DNA from: JADJOY01 sp016713535 [NCBI: Deltaproteobacteria bacterium]
GTDB lineage: Bacteria > JADJOY01
DNA length: 64,000 nucleotides
NCBI GenBank assembly: GCA_016713535.1
Contig: JADJOY010000025.1
Coordinates: 1-64,000, forward strand
Direction of reading: 5' to 3'
The translations under genes and the position numbers were made by a program. The first letter of the stretch is position 1. Each line of letters opens with the position of its first letter. A model generated the notes under the pieces. That model saw nothing but the letters and a program-made list of their open reading frames with translations. It did no database searches and was not told the DNA's origin. This document shows positions 18,430-28,151 of this stretch, piece after piece.

Positions 18430-20073
18430 TCACTCGGGCGTGTCGCGCGGAAGGTCGAAGCGCGCGAAGAGCCGCCCCACCCACCAGGTGATCGGCGCCG
18501 CCACGATCGCGAACCCGAGCCCCGCGCCGAGCCCCGCGGCCACCGGGCTCGGCCACACGAAGGCGTAGAACAGCGCTCCGAGCCCGCCGCCGATCGCGCC
18601 CGAGAGCGCGAGCGCCGGCATCTTGACCAGCATGATCCCCATGCGGTCGATCATGCGAAAGCCGCCGGTGTCCTTCAGCTCGAAGCGCTGCGGCATGAGC
18701 AGGAAGAGCGCGTTGTCGAGGGCGATGTGGACACCGTTGAACGGCACGATCGCGAGCCCCACCGCGAGCCACCAGCTCGGCGCCACCAGACCCGACGTGG
18801 CGATCACCACGCCCAGCACCACGAGATGCACGGCGCTGAAGATCAGCACCGTCGGCACGAGCTGCCCGAGCGCCACCGCGGTGGGCGCGAGCGGCAGCGT
18901 CTTGAGGAGCGCGAGGCGATCGAGGTCGCGCCGGAAGTCGAACGGGAACTGCTGCGTCACGCTCAGGGTGGCGAACAGCACGATGCCGATGGTGATCTTC
19001 CCAGCCGAGGTGTCGGCGAGCGCCGCATCGCCGCGCACCAGCACCACCGGCAGGAGCGCGGTGAGCATCATCACCGCCATGGCGGTCGCGAGCCCACGCG
19101 CGTTGCGGAGCGCCTCCATCGCCTGGCGCCACGCGATCGGTCCCACCCCGCCGAGGCGCGGCGGCGCGGGTAACCGGACGCGTGCGCTCACGGGCTTGGT
19201 GCTCGAGTACACGCCTCCCCCGGCGCGCATCCGGGTGAGCCGCTCCTCCATCTCCTGGTTGACCCGCACCGCGCCTTCCTGGAAGGACACGTCGAGGCCG
19301 AGCATCGCCGCGAGCATCGCGCCGAGGATCGCGACGCAGACCGCGGCCCAGCGCGCCACGGCGGCGAGGTCGGCGGCGAGGAAGAGCTCCAGGAACGGGC
19401 GCGTGGGCGCGGTGAGGATCCGCGCCACGGGGGTGTGAGCGAGAGCCTCGACCGTGTCGCGCACGCTCCGTCCGCCCTCGATGCGGCTGTGTGAGGCGGC
19501 CTGGATCGCGAGGATCAGCGCCAGGATGACGAGCGGCGCGAGCACCGGGCTGCGCGTCTTCACCTGCACCGAGAGCGCGGAGAAGACCAGCACCGAGAGC
19601 TTCGCGACCCACTGCAGGAACACCACCGCCAGGTACACGGCGAGCGCGCCCGCCCACGGATCGGGCGCGTGGTGCGCCATGAAGAGGACCATCCACACCG
19701 ACGACAGCGCGGCCACGCCGAGGCGCGCCACGACGTTGTAGAGCACCAGCTCGCGGCGTGGGATCGGCGCCGGGAAGAGAAAGTCGATCTCGGCGGGACG
19801 GAAGTGCAGCCCGTAGCCGACCACCACGCCGAGCAGCGCGAACACCGCGAGCGCGAGCGGTCCCCACATCCGGTAGCCGGCGGCCATCGCACGCGCGGCC
19901 TCGGCGCGGTGCGGCGAGGCGAACTCCATCACCTGTGGCACGAGCAGCATCGCGAACGCGACCACCGCCAGCGCCGACAGCACCTTGCGACGGGCGCCGC
20001 GGGTGCGACGCGCGAGGTGACGGAGCTTGCGCCGCGGCCCCTGCCGGAGCAGGTAGACGAGGCCGCGATTCAC
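18430..20073 (-). CDS. ABC exporter permease, multi-spanning
   Basis: 547 residues from a GTG at 20071-20073 that overlaps the stop of the ATPase gene (GTGA). At least ten hydrophobic segments are visible, such as VLSALAVVAFAMLLVPQVM, LALAVFALLGVVVGYGLHF and LAPLVILALILAIQAA. The FRPAEIDFLFPAPIPRRELV loop is typical of the putative ABC exporter family paired with CcmA-type ATPases. A soluble segment around 270-310 separates two halves. Substrate unknown. Confidence 0.85.
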   Translation of the reverse strand: MNRGLVYLLRQGPRRKLRHLARRTRGARRKVLSALAVVAFAMLLVPQVMEFASPHRAEAARAMAAGYRMWGPLALAVFALLGVVVGYGLHFRPAEIDFLFPAPIPRRELVLYNVVARLGVAALSSVWMVLFMAHHAPDPWAGALAVYLAVVFLQWVAKLSVLVFSALSVQVKTRSPVLAPLVILALILAIQAASHSRIEGGRSVRDTVEALAHTPVARILTAPTRPFLELFLAADLAAVARWAAVCVAILGAMLAAMLGLDVSFQEGAVRVNQEMEERLTRMRAGGGVYSSTKPVSARVRLPAPPRLGGVGPIAWRQAMEALRNARGLATAMAVMMLTALLPVVLVRGDAALADTSAGKITIGIVLFATLSVTQQFPFDFRRDLDRLALLKTLPLAPTAVALGQLVPTVLIFSAVHLVVLGVVIATSGLVAPSWWLAVGLAIVPFNGVHIALDNALFLLMPQRFELKDTGGFRMIDRMGIMLVKMPALALSGAIGGGLGALFYAFVWPSPVAAGLGAGLGFAIVAAPITWWVGRLFARFDLPRDTPE

Positions 20074-20807
20074 GCGCCGACCGCGCCGCGCTCGGTGGCG
20101 TGGAAGAAGATCTCCTCGAGCGTGGCGTCGCCGCGCAGACCCTCGAGCTGCGCCAGGATCTCGTCACGCGAGCCGAAGAAGAGCCGCTTCCCGCTCACCA
20201 GGATCAGGTAGCGCGTGCACAGCGACTCGAGCTGCGCCAGCAGGTGCGAGCTCACCACCACCGCGGCGCCGCTCGCGGCGCGCTCGCGCAGCACCTCGTA
20301 GAGCGAGCGGATGCCGCGCGGGTCGAGGCCGGTCATCGGCTCGTCGAGCAGCAGCGCCTCGGGATCGTGGAGCAGCGCGCACACCGTCGCGACCTTCTGG
20401 CGCATGCCGCGCGAGAGCTCGTCGGCGAGGGTGTCGGCGCGATCCCCGAGGTCGAAGCGCGCGAGCAGCGCCCGGCCGGTGTCGTGCCAGTCGCGCACGC
20501 CGTAGACCTGCGCCGTGAACTCGAGGTGCTCCCACACGGTCAAGCTCGCGAAGAGGTGCGGATCGTCGGGGATCCACGCGAGCCGGCTCTTGGCCGCGAT
20601 CGGCGCGCCGACGATGTCGTGGCCGGCGACCGTGATGGTGCCGCGCGTGGGCGGCAGGATCCCCGCGATCGCGCGCAGGGTGGTGGTCTTCCCCGCACCG
20701 TTGGGGCCGAGGAGCCCGAGGACCTCGCCGGGCCGGACCTCGAACGAGAGGTCGTCGACCGCCACGCGGCGATCGTAGACCTTGGTGAGATGCTCGACCC
20801 GGATCAT
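20070..20807 (-). CDS. ABC transporter ATP-binding protein
   Basis: 245 residues from the ATG at 20805-20807. Walker A GLLGPNGAGKTTTLRAIAG, Q-loop region SRLAWIPDDPHLF, signature LSRGMRQKVA (a variant of LSGGQ), Walker B LLLDEPMTGLDP and switch His in VVVSSHLL. It belongs to the single-domain exporter ATPases and is translationally coupled to the permease. The frame is open well upstream through the repeats, but that part is repeat shadow. Confidence 0.93.
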   Translation of the reverse strand: MIRVEHLTKVYDRRVAVDDLSFEVRPGEVLGLLGPNGAGKTTTLRAIAGILPPTRGTITVAGHDIVGAPIAAKSRLAWIPDDPHLFASLTVWEHLEFTAQVYGVRDWHDTGRALLARFDLGDRADTLADELSRGMRQKVATVCALLHDPEALLLDEPMTGLDPRGIRSLYEVLRERAASGAAVVVSSHLLAQLESLCTRYLILVSGKRLFFGSRDEILAQLEGLRGDATLEEIFFHATERGAVGA

Positions 20808-20879
20808 GGCCGCGGCGCAGCATAGTCGCGGGCCGCGTGACGCGCCGATCGGGCGCGGCGGCCTCGCGGGTGCGGGAAT

Positions 20880-21600
20880 CGACGAGGGAGCGACGCGTGC
20901 CCCTCCCCCCGATCGGGACCAACCGGCTGGAGGGCCGCGCTCCGTCGCGGCCGGTGATCGATCGCGACGCCCCCGGCGCGCCGGAGGCGCGCCCTCCAGA
21001 CCTCCATTCAGGCATCGACGCCATCGGGAACGCCCACGCCTCGTCGTAGCGCCGGGCACGCGACGCGTGCCCCTCCCGGCGCCGCGCGCAGGGCGGGGAG
21101 TGTCGGGGAGGGCGGGAGCCCTCCCGACCACGCGATCGATCGTGGGCGAACAGCGATCTGCGCCCGCAGCGGTGCCCACACCTCCTCGTATCGCCGGGCA
21201 CGCGGCGCGTGCCCCTCCCCCCGATCGGGACCAACCGGCTGGAGGGCCGCGCTCCGTCGCGGCCGGTGATCGATCGCGACGCCCCCGGCGCGCCGGAGGC
21301 GCGCCCTCCAGACCTCCATTCAGGCATCGACGCCATCGGGAACGCCCACACCTCCTCGTATCGCCGGGCACGCGACGCGTGCCCCTCCCTCGATCGGAAC
21401 CAACCGGCTGGAGGGCCGGCCCCGGTCGCGGCCGGTGATCGATCGCGACGGCCCGGCCCGCCGGAGGCGGGCCCTCCAGACCCGGCCGTTCAGGCATCGA
21501 CGCCATCGGGAACGCCCGCGCCTCGTCGTAGCGCCGGGCACGGCGGCGGCCCGAGGCGGGCGCGCGCGCCGGGCACGCGACGCGTGCCCCTCCGCGGTGA
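20880..21600. repeat. Hairpin repeat array (island 3)
   Basis: The whole gap between the ABC ATPase start and the next minus-strand stop is repeats. The core GGCATCGACGCCATCGGGAA begins at 21011, 21323 and 21493. Units combine GGCACGCG-A-CGCGTGCC followed by CCTCC, TGGAG followed by GGCCGCG-CTCCGT-CGCGGCC (20933-20952), and GGCGCGCC-GGA-GGCGCGCC followed by CTCC. A different spacer occupies about 21080-21190. No gene is seen. The conserved connector between modules ends CGTATCGCCGG or CGTAGCGCCGG, as in the larger arrays. Confidence 0.85.
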
Positions 21601-21608
21601 CGCCGCGG

Positions 21609-22361
21609 TCACTCGCCTTCGCGCGGATCGGCGACGCGGTCGAGGATCATGATCTTCTGCCAGATCTTCCGCGACAGCCCCGCGGTCAGGTTCTCGATCT
21701 CGTTGACCGCCGCGAGCAGCACGCCGTCGCCAAAGTCCTGGGCATAGAGCGCGGCCACCTTGCTGGTCACCGAGAGCAGCTCGCTGCAGTAGTCGAGGTA
21801 GCGCGCGAGCTCGACCCGGGTCAGCGCGACCTTGGGAGAGGACGGGGTGTCGACCCGCCCTTCCTGCACCCGGTCGGGGTCCTTGGTGAGCTGATGCATG
21901 TCGACGATGTGCGCGAGGCTGCGCAGCTCGTCGATCCAGTCGAGCGCCCGCGCGCGCTTGCGGCGCGCCTCCAGGCTGGTCACGAAGAACACCGCGATGC
22001 CGATGAACACCACGTCGTTCACGCCCGACTCGAGGAGCTGCACCAGCTCCTGGAAGCTCGCCACCTTGTTCGGCAGCCCGACGCGGACGAGCGTCGAGGC
22101 CACCACCGTGAGCAGCGCGGTCACGAGCACCGCCGCGACGATGCGCAGCCCCCAGTTGGGGCGCCTGAGCCACTCGGTGCGCGCCGCGCTCTCGCGCGTG
22201 ATCGCGTGCAGCTCCTCGGCGATCTTCGCCAGCCCGGAGCCGGGGAATCGCTCGCGGATGCGACGCGCGAGGACCGCGGCGGTGTCGACCACCTTGAGCG
22301 CGTCGATGCGACGCAAGGTCGCGCGCTCGGACGCAGCGGCAGCGCCGTCGGAGCCGGTCAC
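21609..22361 (-). CDS. Conserved two-helix membrane protein
   Basis: 250 residues from a GTG at 22359-22361 overlapping the queE stop (GTGA). A cytosolic N-terminal part of about 80 residues precedes two membrane helices: IVAAVLVTALLTVVASTLV and DVVFIGIAVFFVTSLEARR. The C-terminal half is helical, with RARALDWIDELRSLAHIVDM and LDYCSELLSVTSKVAALYA. It ends ILDRVADPREGE. I do not recognise a named family. Tight coupling to queE may be only positional. Confidence 0.7.
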   Translation of the reverse strand: MTGSDGAAAASERATLRRIDALKVVDTAAVLARRIRERFPGSGLAKIAEELHAITRESAARTEWLRRPNWGLRIVAAVLVTALLTVVASTLVRVGLPNKVASFQELVQLLESGVNDVVFIGIAVFFVTSLEARRKRARALDWIDELRSLAHIVDMHQLTKDPDRVQEGRVDTPSSPKVALTRVELARYLDYCSELLSVTSKVAALYAQDFGDGVLLAAVNEIENLTAGLSRKIWQKIMILDRVADPREGE

Positions 22362-23023
22362 GGGATGCCGAGGTACTTGTGGGTCTGGACCGAGAGGCGC
22401 CAGCGCGGATGCGCGCGACAGTAGCGCATCGCCGCGTCGAGGTTCACGTCGTAGTCCACGCCGTCCTTGGGCTGGAGGAAGAAGCACTCGAAGTCGAGGC
22501 CCTCGAACGAAGTGGGATCGAGCCCCTGCGGCCACACCAGCTTGAGCTCGTGGCCGCGCGTCACCGCGAGCGCGCCATCGCCCTTGGGACTCACGGTCAC
22601 CCAGTCGATTCCCTCCGGCAGCACGACGGTGCCGTTGGTCTCGACCGCCACCACCAGCCCCGCGGCGTGGCACGCCTCGACGAGTTCGGCGCGGAGCTGC
22701 AGCCCTGGCTCACCGCCGGTGAACACCACGTACGGCGCCTCGCTCGCGGCGCGGGCTCGCGGGTCGGCGTCCCAGCACGCGCGCACGGCGCGCGCCAGCG
22801 CCACGGGAGAAGCGAAGGTGCCGCCGCCCGGCCCGTCGGTGCCGACGAAGTCGGTGTCGCAGAAGTCGCAGGTCGCGACGGCGCGGTCGCTCTCGCGCCC
22901 CGTCCACAGGTTGCAGCCCGCGAAGCGGCAGAACACCGCCGCGCGTCCGGTGTGCGCGCCTTCGCCCTGGAGGGTGAAGTAGATCTCCTTCACCGCGAAG
23001 GGCTTGGGAGTGAGCGCACTCAT
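22358..23023 (-). CDS. queE: 7-carboxy-7-deazaguanine synthase
   Basis: 221 residues from the ATG at 23021-23023. QueE is a radical SAM enzyme that makes 7-carboxy-7-deazaguanine for queuosine and deazapurine biosynthesis. The 4Fe-4S ligands follow the QueE-specific CX14CX2C spacing (Cys37, Cys52, Cys55) rather than CX3CX2C. Other marks: EIYFTLQGEGAHTGRAAVF, CDFCDTDFVG, VVFTGGEPGLQ, VAVETNGT and a C-terminal VQTHKYLGIP. No queC, queD or queF is nearby. Confidence 0.95.
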   Translation of the reverse strand: MSALTPKPFAVKEIYFTLQGEGAHTGRAAVFCRFAGCNLWTGRESDRAVATCDFCDTDFVGTDGPGGGTFASPVALARAVRACWDADPRARAASEAPYVVFTGGEPGLQLRAELVEACHAAGLVVAVETNGTVVLPEGIDWVTVSPKGDGALAVTRGHELKLVWPQGLDPTSFEGLDFECFFLQPKDGVDYDVNLDAAMRYCRAHPRWRLSVQTHKYLGIP

Positions 23024-23029
23024 CGCGGC

Positions 23030-23053
23030 GGCTGCGAGGGACCGCAGCCCTCC
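23030..23053. repeat. Single hairpin of the GGAG family
   Basis: GGCTGCG-AGGGAC-CGCAGCC (23030-23049) followed by CTCC, in the 35-bp gap between pmbA and queE. The stem differs from the common GGCCGCG version but stays fully paired. Confidence 0.6.
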
Positions 23054-23058
23054 ACCCG

Positions 23059-24387
23059 TTACTCGCTGGTCACCGAGATACCGTCGATGAGGACGTGCGG
23101 CGCGCGCACCGTCCCGTCGGCGATCTCGCTCACCTCGCCGACCGCCACGATCGCCTGCAGCGCATCGAAGAAGTTCCCGGCGATCATGGTCTCGCGCACC
23201 GGCCGCCGCGTGCCGTCCGGCAGGTGGAGGTGGCTCGATTTGGCGATGCCCGAGAAGTCGCCGCTCGACGGCGTCACGTTGCCGCTGAAGCGGTGCACCG
23301 CGAGGATCGGCTTCTCCCCGCGGGTGAGCTCGTCGAGGCTCGCGAAGCCGGGCTCGACCACCGCCGCATGGAAGTCGAGGCCGGCGTGGCCGGTGAGCGG
23401 ACGCCCGCGGCGCTTCGCCGAGTAGGCGTTCTCGAGGTGCGTGACGAGCCGTCCCGCGCGCACCAGATCGACCGGCTGCGTGGGCACCCCTTCGTCGTCG
23501 AAGGGAGTCGCGCCGGCGAGGGCCAGGTCGCTCGGATCGTCGCGGACCGTGAGCAGCGAGCTCGCGATGGCCGTGTCGCGGCGGTCGTCGCCGAACGACG
23601 ACTTCTCGTAGAGCACCTGCAGGCCCGAGAGATGGAACTCGAGCGGCTCGAGGAGGATCTCCGCGACCGCGCGCGGCGTGAGCAGCACCCGGCCCTTGTA
23701 GCTCGCCGCGGGCGCGGCGCCGAACGTCGAGAGCACGTCGGTGGCGAGGCGCCGCCCGTCGGTCTCGATCCGCTCCTCGACGCCGCCGAGAGCGAACGAG
23801 CCACCGCTCGCGTAGTCGAAGCTCGTCACCTCGTCGCCGTCGATGGCCTCGATGAGCGCGGTCCAGCCGAGGTGCGTCCAGGTGTCGGTGGCGCGAATGC
23901 CGTAGGTGTTGGCGATGAAGATCTCGCCGCTCTCCCACGAAACCGAGCCGTCGTCGACCGACACCCGCGGGTCCGCGCTGAGCGCGCGCAGGTAGCGCTC
24001 CGCGAGCTTGGTCAGGCCGGCGGCGTCGAGCGCCGCCAGCGCGGGATCGAAGCGCCGCGTGTTGGGCCGGAACGCGCGTGCGGCCGGCATGGTGAGGTGC
24101 TCGTCGGGGGGCGCGAAGCGCGCCAGCTCGAGCGCCGCCTGCACCGCCTCGCGCAGATCGGCCTCCGAGGTGGAGTTGGTCTGCACCGCGCCGAGGCGAT
24201 GGTCCTTGTGGATGCGGATCGAGAGGCGCGTCTCGGCGCCCGCGCTCGCGAGATGGAGCTCGCCGCGCTCGAAGCCGATCTTGCGCTCCGACTCGCGCTC
24301 GGCGCGGACCTGCACCTCGTCGGCGCCCGCGCCCTGGGCGAGCTCGAGGAGCCGCTCGGCGGTGGCGGCGAGATCGAGATCGCTCAT
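23059..24387 (-). CDS. pmbA: PmbA/TldE-family protein
   Basis: 442 residues. PmbA (TldE) forms a heterodimeric zinc protease with TldD; the PmbA subunit lacks the metal motif, and no HExxxH is found here. Family marks: RAERESERKIGFERGEL, ERYLRALSADPRVS, YEKSSFGDD, ATPFDDEGVPTQPVDLVRAG, and the glycine-rich end SSGDFSGIAKSSHL and RETMIAGNFFDALQAIVAVG. It begins 7 bp after the tldD stop, so both subunits are probably made together. Known systems mature peptide antibiotics or cofactors; the substrate here is unknown. Confidence 0.92.
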   Translation of the reverse strand: MSDLDLAATAERLLELAQGAGADEVQVRAERESERKIGFERGELHLASAGAETRLSIRIHKDHRLGAVQTNSTSEADLREAVQAALELARFAPPDEHLTMPAARAFRPNTRRFDPALAALDAAGLTKLAERYLRALSADPRVSVDDGSVSWESGEIFIANTYGIRATDTWTHLGWTALIEAIDGDEVTSFDYASGGSFALGGVEERIETDGRRLATDVLSTFGAAPAASYKGRVLLTPRAVAEILLEPLEFHLSGLQVLYEKSSFGDDRRDTAIASSLLTVRDDPSDLALAGATPFDDEGVPTQPVDLVRAGRLVTHLENAYSAKRRGRPLTGHAGLDFHAAVVEPGFASLDELTRGEKPILAVHRFSGNVTPSSGDFSGIAKSSHLHLPDGTRRPVRETMIAGNFFDALQAIVAVGEVSEIADGTVRAPHVLIDGISVTSE

Positions 24388-24394
24388 CGGGGGC

Positions 24395-25786
24395 TCACCC
24401 TTGGACTCCGCCCAGCATCAGCTTGCAGCGCAGATACGGCCCACCCGCGTCCACCTTCGCGAGCTGGCCCTTGCCACAGTGCCCCGAGCCCAGGTCCCAG
24501 CGGAACTCCGAGCTCACGGCGTCGACGCTGCCGAGCACCTCGAACGCCATCCCGGAGAGCGTCACCTCGCGGTGGAGCTTGCCGAGCTTGCCGTTCTTGA
24601 TCTCCCACGCCTCGCCCGCGCCGAACATGAACTCGCCGGTCGAGTCGGCCTGGCCCGAGCTGGGATTGTCGAGGAGGTAGCCGTCCTCGGTGGACGCGAT
24701 CATCTCCTCGAGGGTCGTGGTGCCGGGCTCGATGTAGGTGTTGCGCATGCGGATCAGCGGCTCGTCCGAGTACTCCCACGCGCGCCCGTTGCCGGTCGGC
24801 GCCACCCCGAAGTGGGCGGCGCTCTCGCGGTTGTGGAGATACGAGACCAGGCGCCCGTCGCGGATGATCTCGACGCGCCGCGTGGGTACGCCCTCGTCGT
24901 CGAACGGCAGCGAGCCGCCCGCGCCGACCGCGTGCTCGGAGTGGCCGGAGTCGCAGAGCGTGACCAGCTCCGACGCGACCCGCTCGCCGATCTTGCCGTT
25001 CGCCACCGAGCCCGCGAGCACCAGGTCCGCCTCCACGGTGTGGCCGATCGCCTCGTGGGTGAGCAGGCCCACGATGGAGGGTGCCAGGATCACGGTCTTC
25101 ACTCCGCCCTGGACGTGGGGCGCATCGAGCAGCTCGACGGCGCGCGCCGCGGTGCGCTCGGTGATCGCCACCGCGTTCGGGTGGTGGAACAAGCACTGCC
25201 AGCCGCCGGTGACGCCCACCGCGTTGGCGCACACCACCTGGCTGCCGTCCTTCTCGGCGAAGGCGCGCACCGAGACCTCCGGGCGCACCAGCCGGTACGA
25301 CGCCGCGGCGCCGTCGGTGGTGACGATGGTCTTCTCCTCGAAGACCTCGGTGTAGCGCGCGGCGGCGGTGTGGACGCGGCTCGAAGCCGCCAGCGTGGCC
25401 TTCTCGAGCTCGACCGTGCGCGAGAGCTTGTCGCCGATCGAGAGCGCGAGGAGCTCCTCGTAACCCTCGCCGACGTGGTCGGCGCTCGCGAGCTCGGTCG
25501 CCGGGAGCGGCTCGACCTTGCGGGCGCCGGCCCGCGCCAGTGCGCGCGCGGACTCGATCGCCTGCTCGACCGCGTTGCGGATCGCGGCGCGCTCGGGCGT
25601 GGATGTGGACGCGAAGCCCCACGCGCCGTCCACCAGCGCGCGTACCCCCACTCCCGCGCGGGTGCGGTGGCTCGCCTCCTCCACCCGCCCCTTCTGCACC
25701 GAGAACAGGTTGTGGACGCGGCGGTGGTAGCGCAGCTCCAGGAAGGCCGGGCTCATCGAGGCGATCGACTGTAGAAGATCTTTCAT
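24395..25786 (-). CDS. tldD: TldD-family zinc metalloprotease
   Basis: 463 residues from the ATG at 25784-25786; the frame continues upstream but only as an ankyrin-gene shadow. The metal motif HEAIGH is at residues 244-249. Other marks: RAGVGVRALVDGAWGFAST, GEGYEELLALSIGDK, DSGHSEHAVGAGGSLPFDDEG, RMRNTYIEPGTTTLEEMIA and the end GSGHCGKGQ. It pairs with the adjacent pmbA. A second, divergent pair occurs at 35630-38385. Confidence 0.94.
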   Translation of the reverse strand: MKDLLQSIASMSPAFLELRYHRRVHNLFSVQKGRVEEASHRTRAGVGVRALVDGAWGFASTSTPERAAIRNAVEQAIESARALARAGARKVEPLPATELASADHVGEGYEELLALSIGDKLSRTVELEKATLAASSRVHTAAARYTEVFEEKTIVTTDGAAASYRLVRPEVSVRAFAEKDGSQVVCANAVGVTGGWQCLFHHPNAVAITERTAARAVELLDAPHVQGGVKTVILAPSIVGLLTHEAIGHTVEADLVLAGSVANGKIGERVASELVTLCDSGHSEHAVGAGGSLPFDDEGVPTRRVEIIRDGRLVSYLHNRESAAHFGVAPTGNGRAWEYSDEPLIRMRNTYIEPGTTTLEEMIASTEDGYLLDNPSSGQADSTGEFMFGAGEAWEIKNGKLGKLHREVTLSGMAFEVLGSVDAVSSEFRWDLGSGHCGKGQLAKVDAGGPYLRCKLMLGGVQG

Positions 25787-25884
25787 GACGCCTACTTTGG
25801 GCGCGCGTTCGACCGGCTCGGCCGGGCCCGCGCGGCACGGCGCAAGATAACCCGCCCGGCGCTTTGGCGGGGAAAGGCCACAGC

Positions 25885-25908
25885 GGCCGCGACGGAGCGC
25901 GGCCCTCC
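25885..25908. repeat. Single hairpin of the GGAG family
   Basis: GGCCGCG-ACGGAG-CGCGGCC (25885-25904) followed by CTCCAGC, the exact reverse complement of the module found in the 20.9 and 38 kb arrays. It lies between the ankyrin gene and tldD. Confidence 0.7.
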
Positions 25909-26007
25909 AGCAGATCGATCGCGAGCAGCCTTTGGGTGTCGCGGTCTCTCGCGACACCTTTGACCTCGCCTGACCCATCGAGGCACCGGTGGGCCTCCAT
26001 CCGCGGA

Positions 26008-28122
26008 TCAGCCGCGCGGCGCGCGCTGGCTGGCGGTGCGCACCAGGTCGACGATGGCGACGTCGCCGCGACGGATCGCAGCGTCGAGGACCGAGTCGCG
26101 GCGCAGGTTGCGCGCGAGCGGGTCGGCGCCGTAGCCGAGCAGCCGATCGACGAGGGCCACGGCGCCGCGCTTGTCGACGGCGCGGTGAAGCGCGGTCGAG
26201 CCCTCGGCGTCGTGCGCGTCGATCTCGACGCCGCCCTCGGCGAGCAGGTCGAGCACCTGCACCGCCGCCGCGAGCGAGTCGCGGTCGGAGGTGCCGCAGG
26301 TCTGCACCAGCACGTGGAGCGCCGTGCGTTGCTTGCGGTCGCGGGCGTCGACCTGCGCGCTGGCGCCGAGCAGCGTGCGCACCACGGCGGGGGAAGCGAG
26401 CCCGCGCATGAGCGGCGTCTCGCCGCGGCGATCGGTGGCGTCGGGGTCGGCGCCGTGGACCAAGAGGAGCTCGACCACTTCCGGGCAGCGCGCCGCGCAC
26501 GCCACGTGCAACACGCTGCCGCCGCGCGGCCCCTCCGCGACTCCCTGGTTCGGGTTCGCGCCACGGTCGAGCAGCGCGCGGATCACCTCGGCCATCGGAT
26601 CCTGGTCCCACGACGGGGGTCGCGGACGGGGATCGTCGAGCAAGCCGTGCGCCGCGGCCAGCACCAGCGGGGTGCGCTCCTCGGCGGTGCGCGCGTGCGG
26701 ATCCGCGCCCCACGCGAGCAGGGTCGCGGCGAGCGCTCCCTGCCCGGTGCGCAGCGCCTGGGTGAGCGCGGTCTCGCCCGAGTCGCTGGCGGCCGTCACG
26801 TCGGCGCCGCGCGCGAGCAGCCACCCGACCACGTCCACGCGCCCATCCGCCGCGGCCACCTGGAGCGCCGTGGCGCCGCTGATGTCGCGGGCGTCGAGGT
26901 GGACGCCGCGAGCGCCGAGGACGTCGAGGACCGGACCGGCGCGCGCCACGCCGAAGAGCGGCGTGCGCTCGAGCACGTCGAGCGCCTCCAGCTCGGCGCC
27001 GAGCGCGAGCAACCGCTCCGCGCTCGCCGCCCGGCCCCAGCGCGCCGCGACGTGCAGCGGCGTCTCGCCGCGCTGGTCGGCGGCGCTGAGCTGGGCGCCC
27101 CGCGCCGCGAGCAGGTCGATCACGTCGGGATCACTCGCCGGTCCACCCACCGCCTCGTGGAGTGGCGTCCGACCGCCCTCGTCCGTGGCGAACGGATCGG
27201 CGCCGCGGGCGAGGAGCAGCTCGGCGACCGGACGGTTGGTCATGGCGTGGTGGAGGGGCGAGCGCCCGGTCGCGTCGCGGGCGTCGAGCCGCGCGCCGTG
27301 GTCGAGCAGCAGCGAAACCGTCTCGATCGAGCCCCACGCCGCCGCGGCCATGAGCGGCGTGGTGCCGTCGGGATCCGGCGCGTTCGGGTCGGCGCGGCGC
27401 GCGAGGAGCGCGCGCACCAGCTCGAGGTGATCGCCCGCTGCCGCGTCGAGGAGCGCGGTGTGGCCGGCGCGATCGGGCAGGTTGACGCCGATGCCGCCGG
27501 CGAGCAGCCGCAGCACGATCTCGCTCTCGCCGGCCGCCGCCATCGCGGTGAGCAGGCTGCGGCCGTGACGCTCGGGGACGCGCGGGTTGGCGCCGAGGTC
27601 GAGGAGCAGCCGGACCGCGTCGAGGCTGTGGTGGGCCGCGGCGTAGCCGAGCGGCGTCACGCCCTCGTCATCGGGGAGATCGACCCGGGCGCCGAGCTCG
27701 GCGAGTGCCCGGATCACCTCGACGCGGTTGGTGGCGGCGGCGTGGTGGAGGGCGGTGGCGGTGCTCGCATCGCGGCGGTGGAGGTCGGCGCCGGCCGCGT
27801 GGAGGAGGTGAACGATCCGTGCCCGAGCGGCCTCGTCCGCTGGATCGAGCTCCTTCGCGCCATCGTCCTCACCGCCCAGGGCCGCCCACGCCACCGCCGG
27901 CCGCTCCGCAGCGCCCTTGGGATCGGGCTCGAAGCCCGCATCCAGCAACAGGCTGACGATCTCGGGCGCGCCGACCCGCGCGGCGAGCGCGAGCGGGTTG
28001 CCGAGCCCGGCGGGCCCCGGCGGCACCAGCCGTGGATCGCCGGCGCCCCCGACCCGCGCCAGCTCGCCGCGGACTCGCTCGACGTCGCGGCGTTGGATGG
28101 CAGCGAGGAGCGCGTCGACCAT
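26008..28122 (-). CDS. Ankyrin-repeat protein
   Basis: 704 residues made almost wholly of ankyrin repeats, about 18-20 by eye. They appear as recurring units such as DGTTPLMAAAAWGSIETVSL followed by a D/N-rich turn, and GETPLHVAARWGRAASAERL. No signal peptide, membrane helix or enzymatic domain is seen. Such proteins act as interaction scaffolds; the partner cannot be told. The high GC makes the opposite strand open over its full length, which is a shadow. It lies upstream of and co-directional with tldD-pmbA, with a 221-bp gap carrying a repeat hairpin. Confidence 0.92.
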   Translation of the reverse strand: MVDALLAAIQRRDVERVRGELARVGGAGDPRLVPPGPAGLGNPLALAARVGAPEIVSLLLDAGFEPDPKGAAERPAVAWAALGGEDDGAKELDPADEAARARIVHLLHAAGADLHRRDASTATALHHAAATNRVEVIRALAELGARVDLPDDEGVTPLGYAAAHHSLDAVRLLLDLGANPRVPERHGRSLLTAMAAAGESEIVLRLLAGGIGVNLPDRAGHTALLDAAAGDHLELVRALLARRADPNAPDPDGTTPLMAAAAWGSIETVSLLLDHGARLDARDATGRSPLHHAMTNRPVAELLLARGADPFATDEGGRTPLHEAVGGPASDPDVIDLLAARGAQLSAADQRGETPLHVAARWGRAASAERLLALGAELEALDVLERTPLFGVARAGPVLDVLGARGVHLDARDISGATALQVAAADGRVDVVGWLLARGADVTAASDSGETALTQALRTGQGALAATLLAWGADPHARTAEERTPLVLAAAHGLLDDPRPRPPSWDQDPMAEVIRALLDRGANPNQGVAEGPRGGSVLHVACAARCPEVVELLLVHGADPDATDRRGETPLMRGLASPAVVRTLLGASAQVDARDRKQRTALHVLVQTCGTSDRDSLAAAVQVLDLLAEGGVEIDAHDAEGSTALHRAVDKRGAVALVDRLLGYGADPLARNLRRDSVLDAAIRRGDVAIVDLVRTASQRAPRG

Positions 28123-28151
28123 CGGCAGTGTGGCGCTCTCGCTCGCCCGGC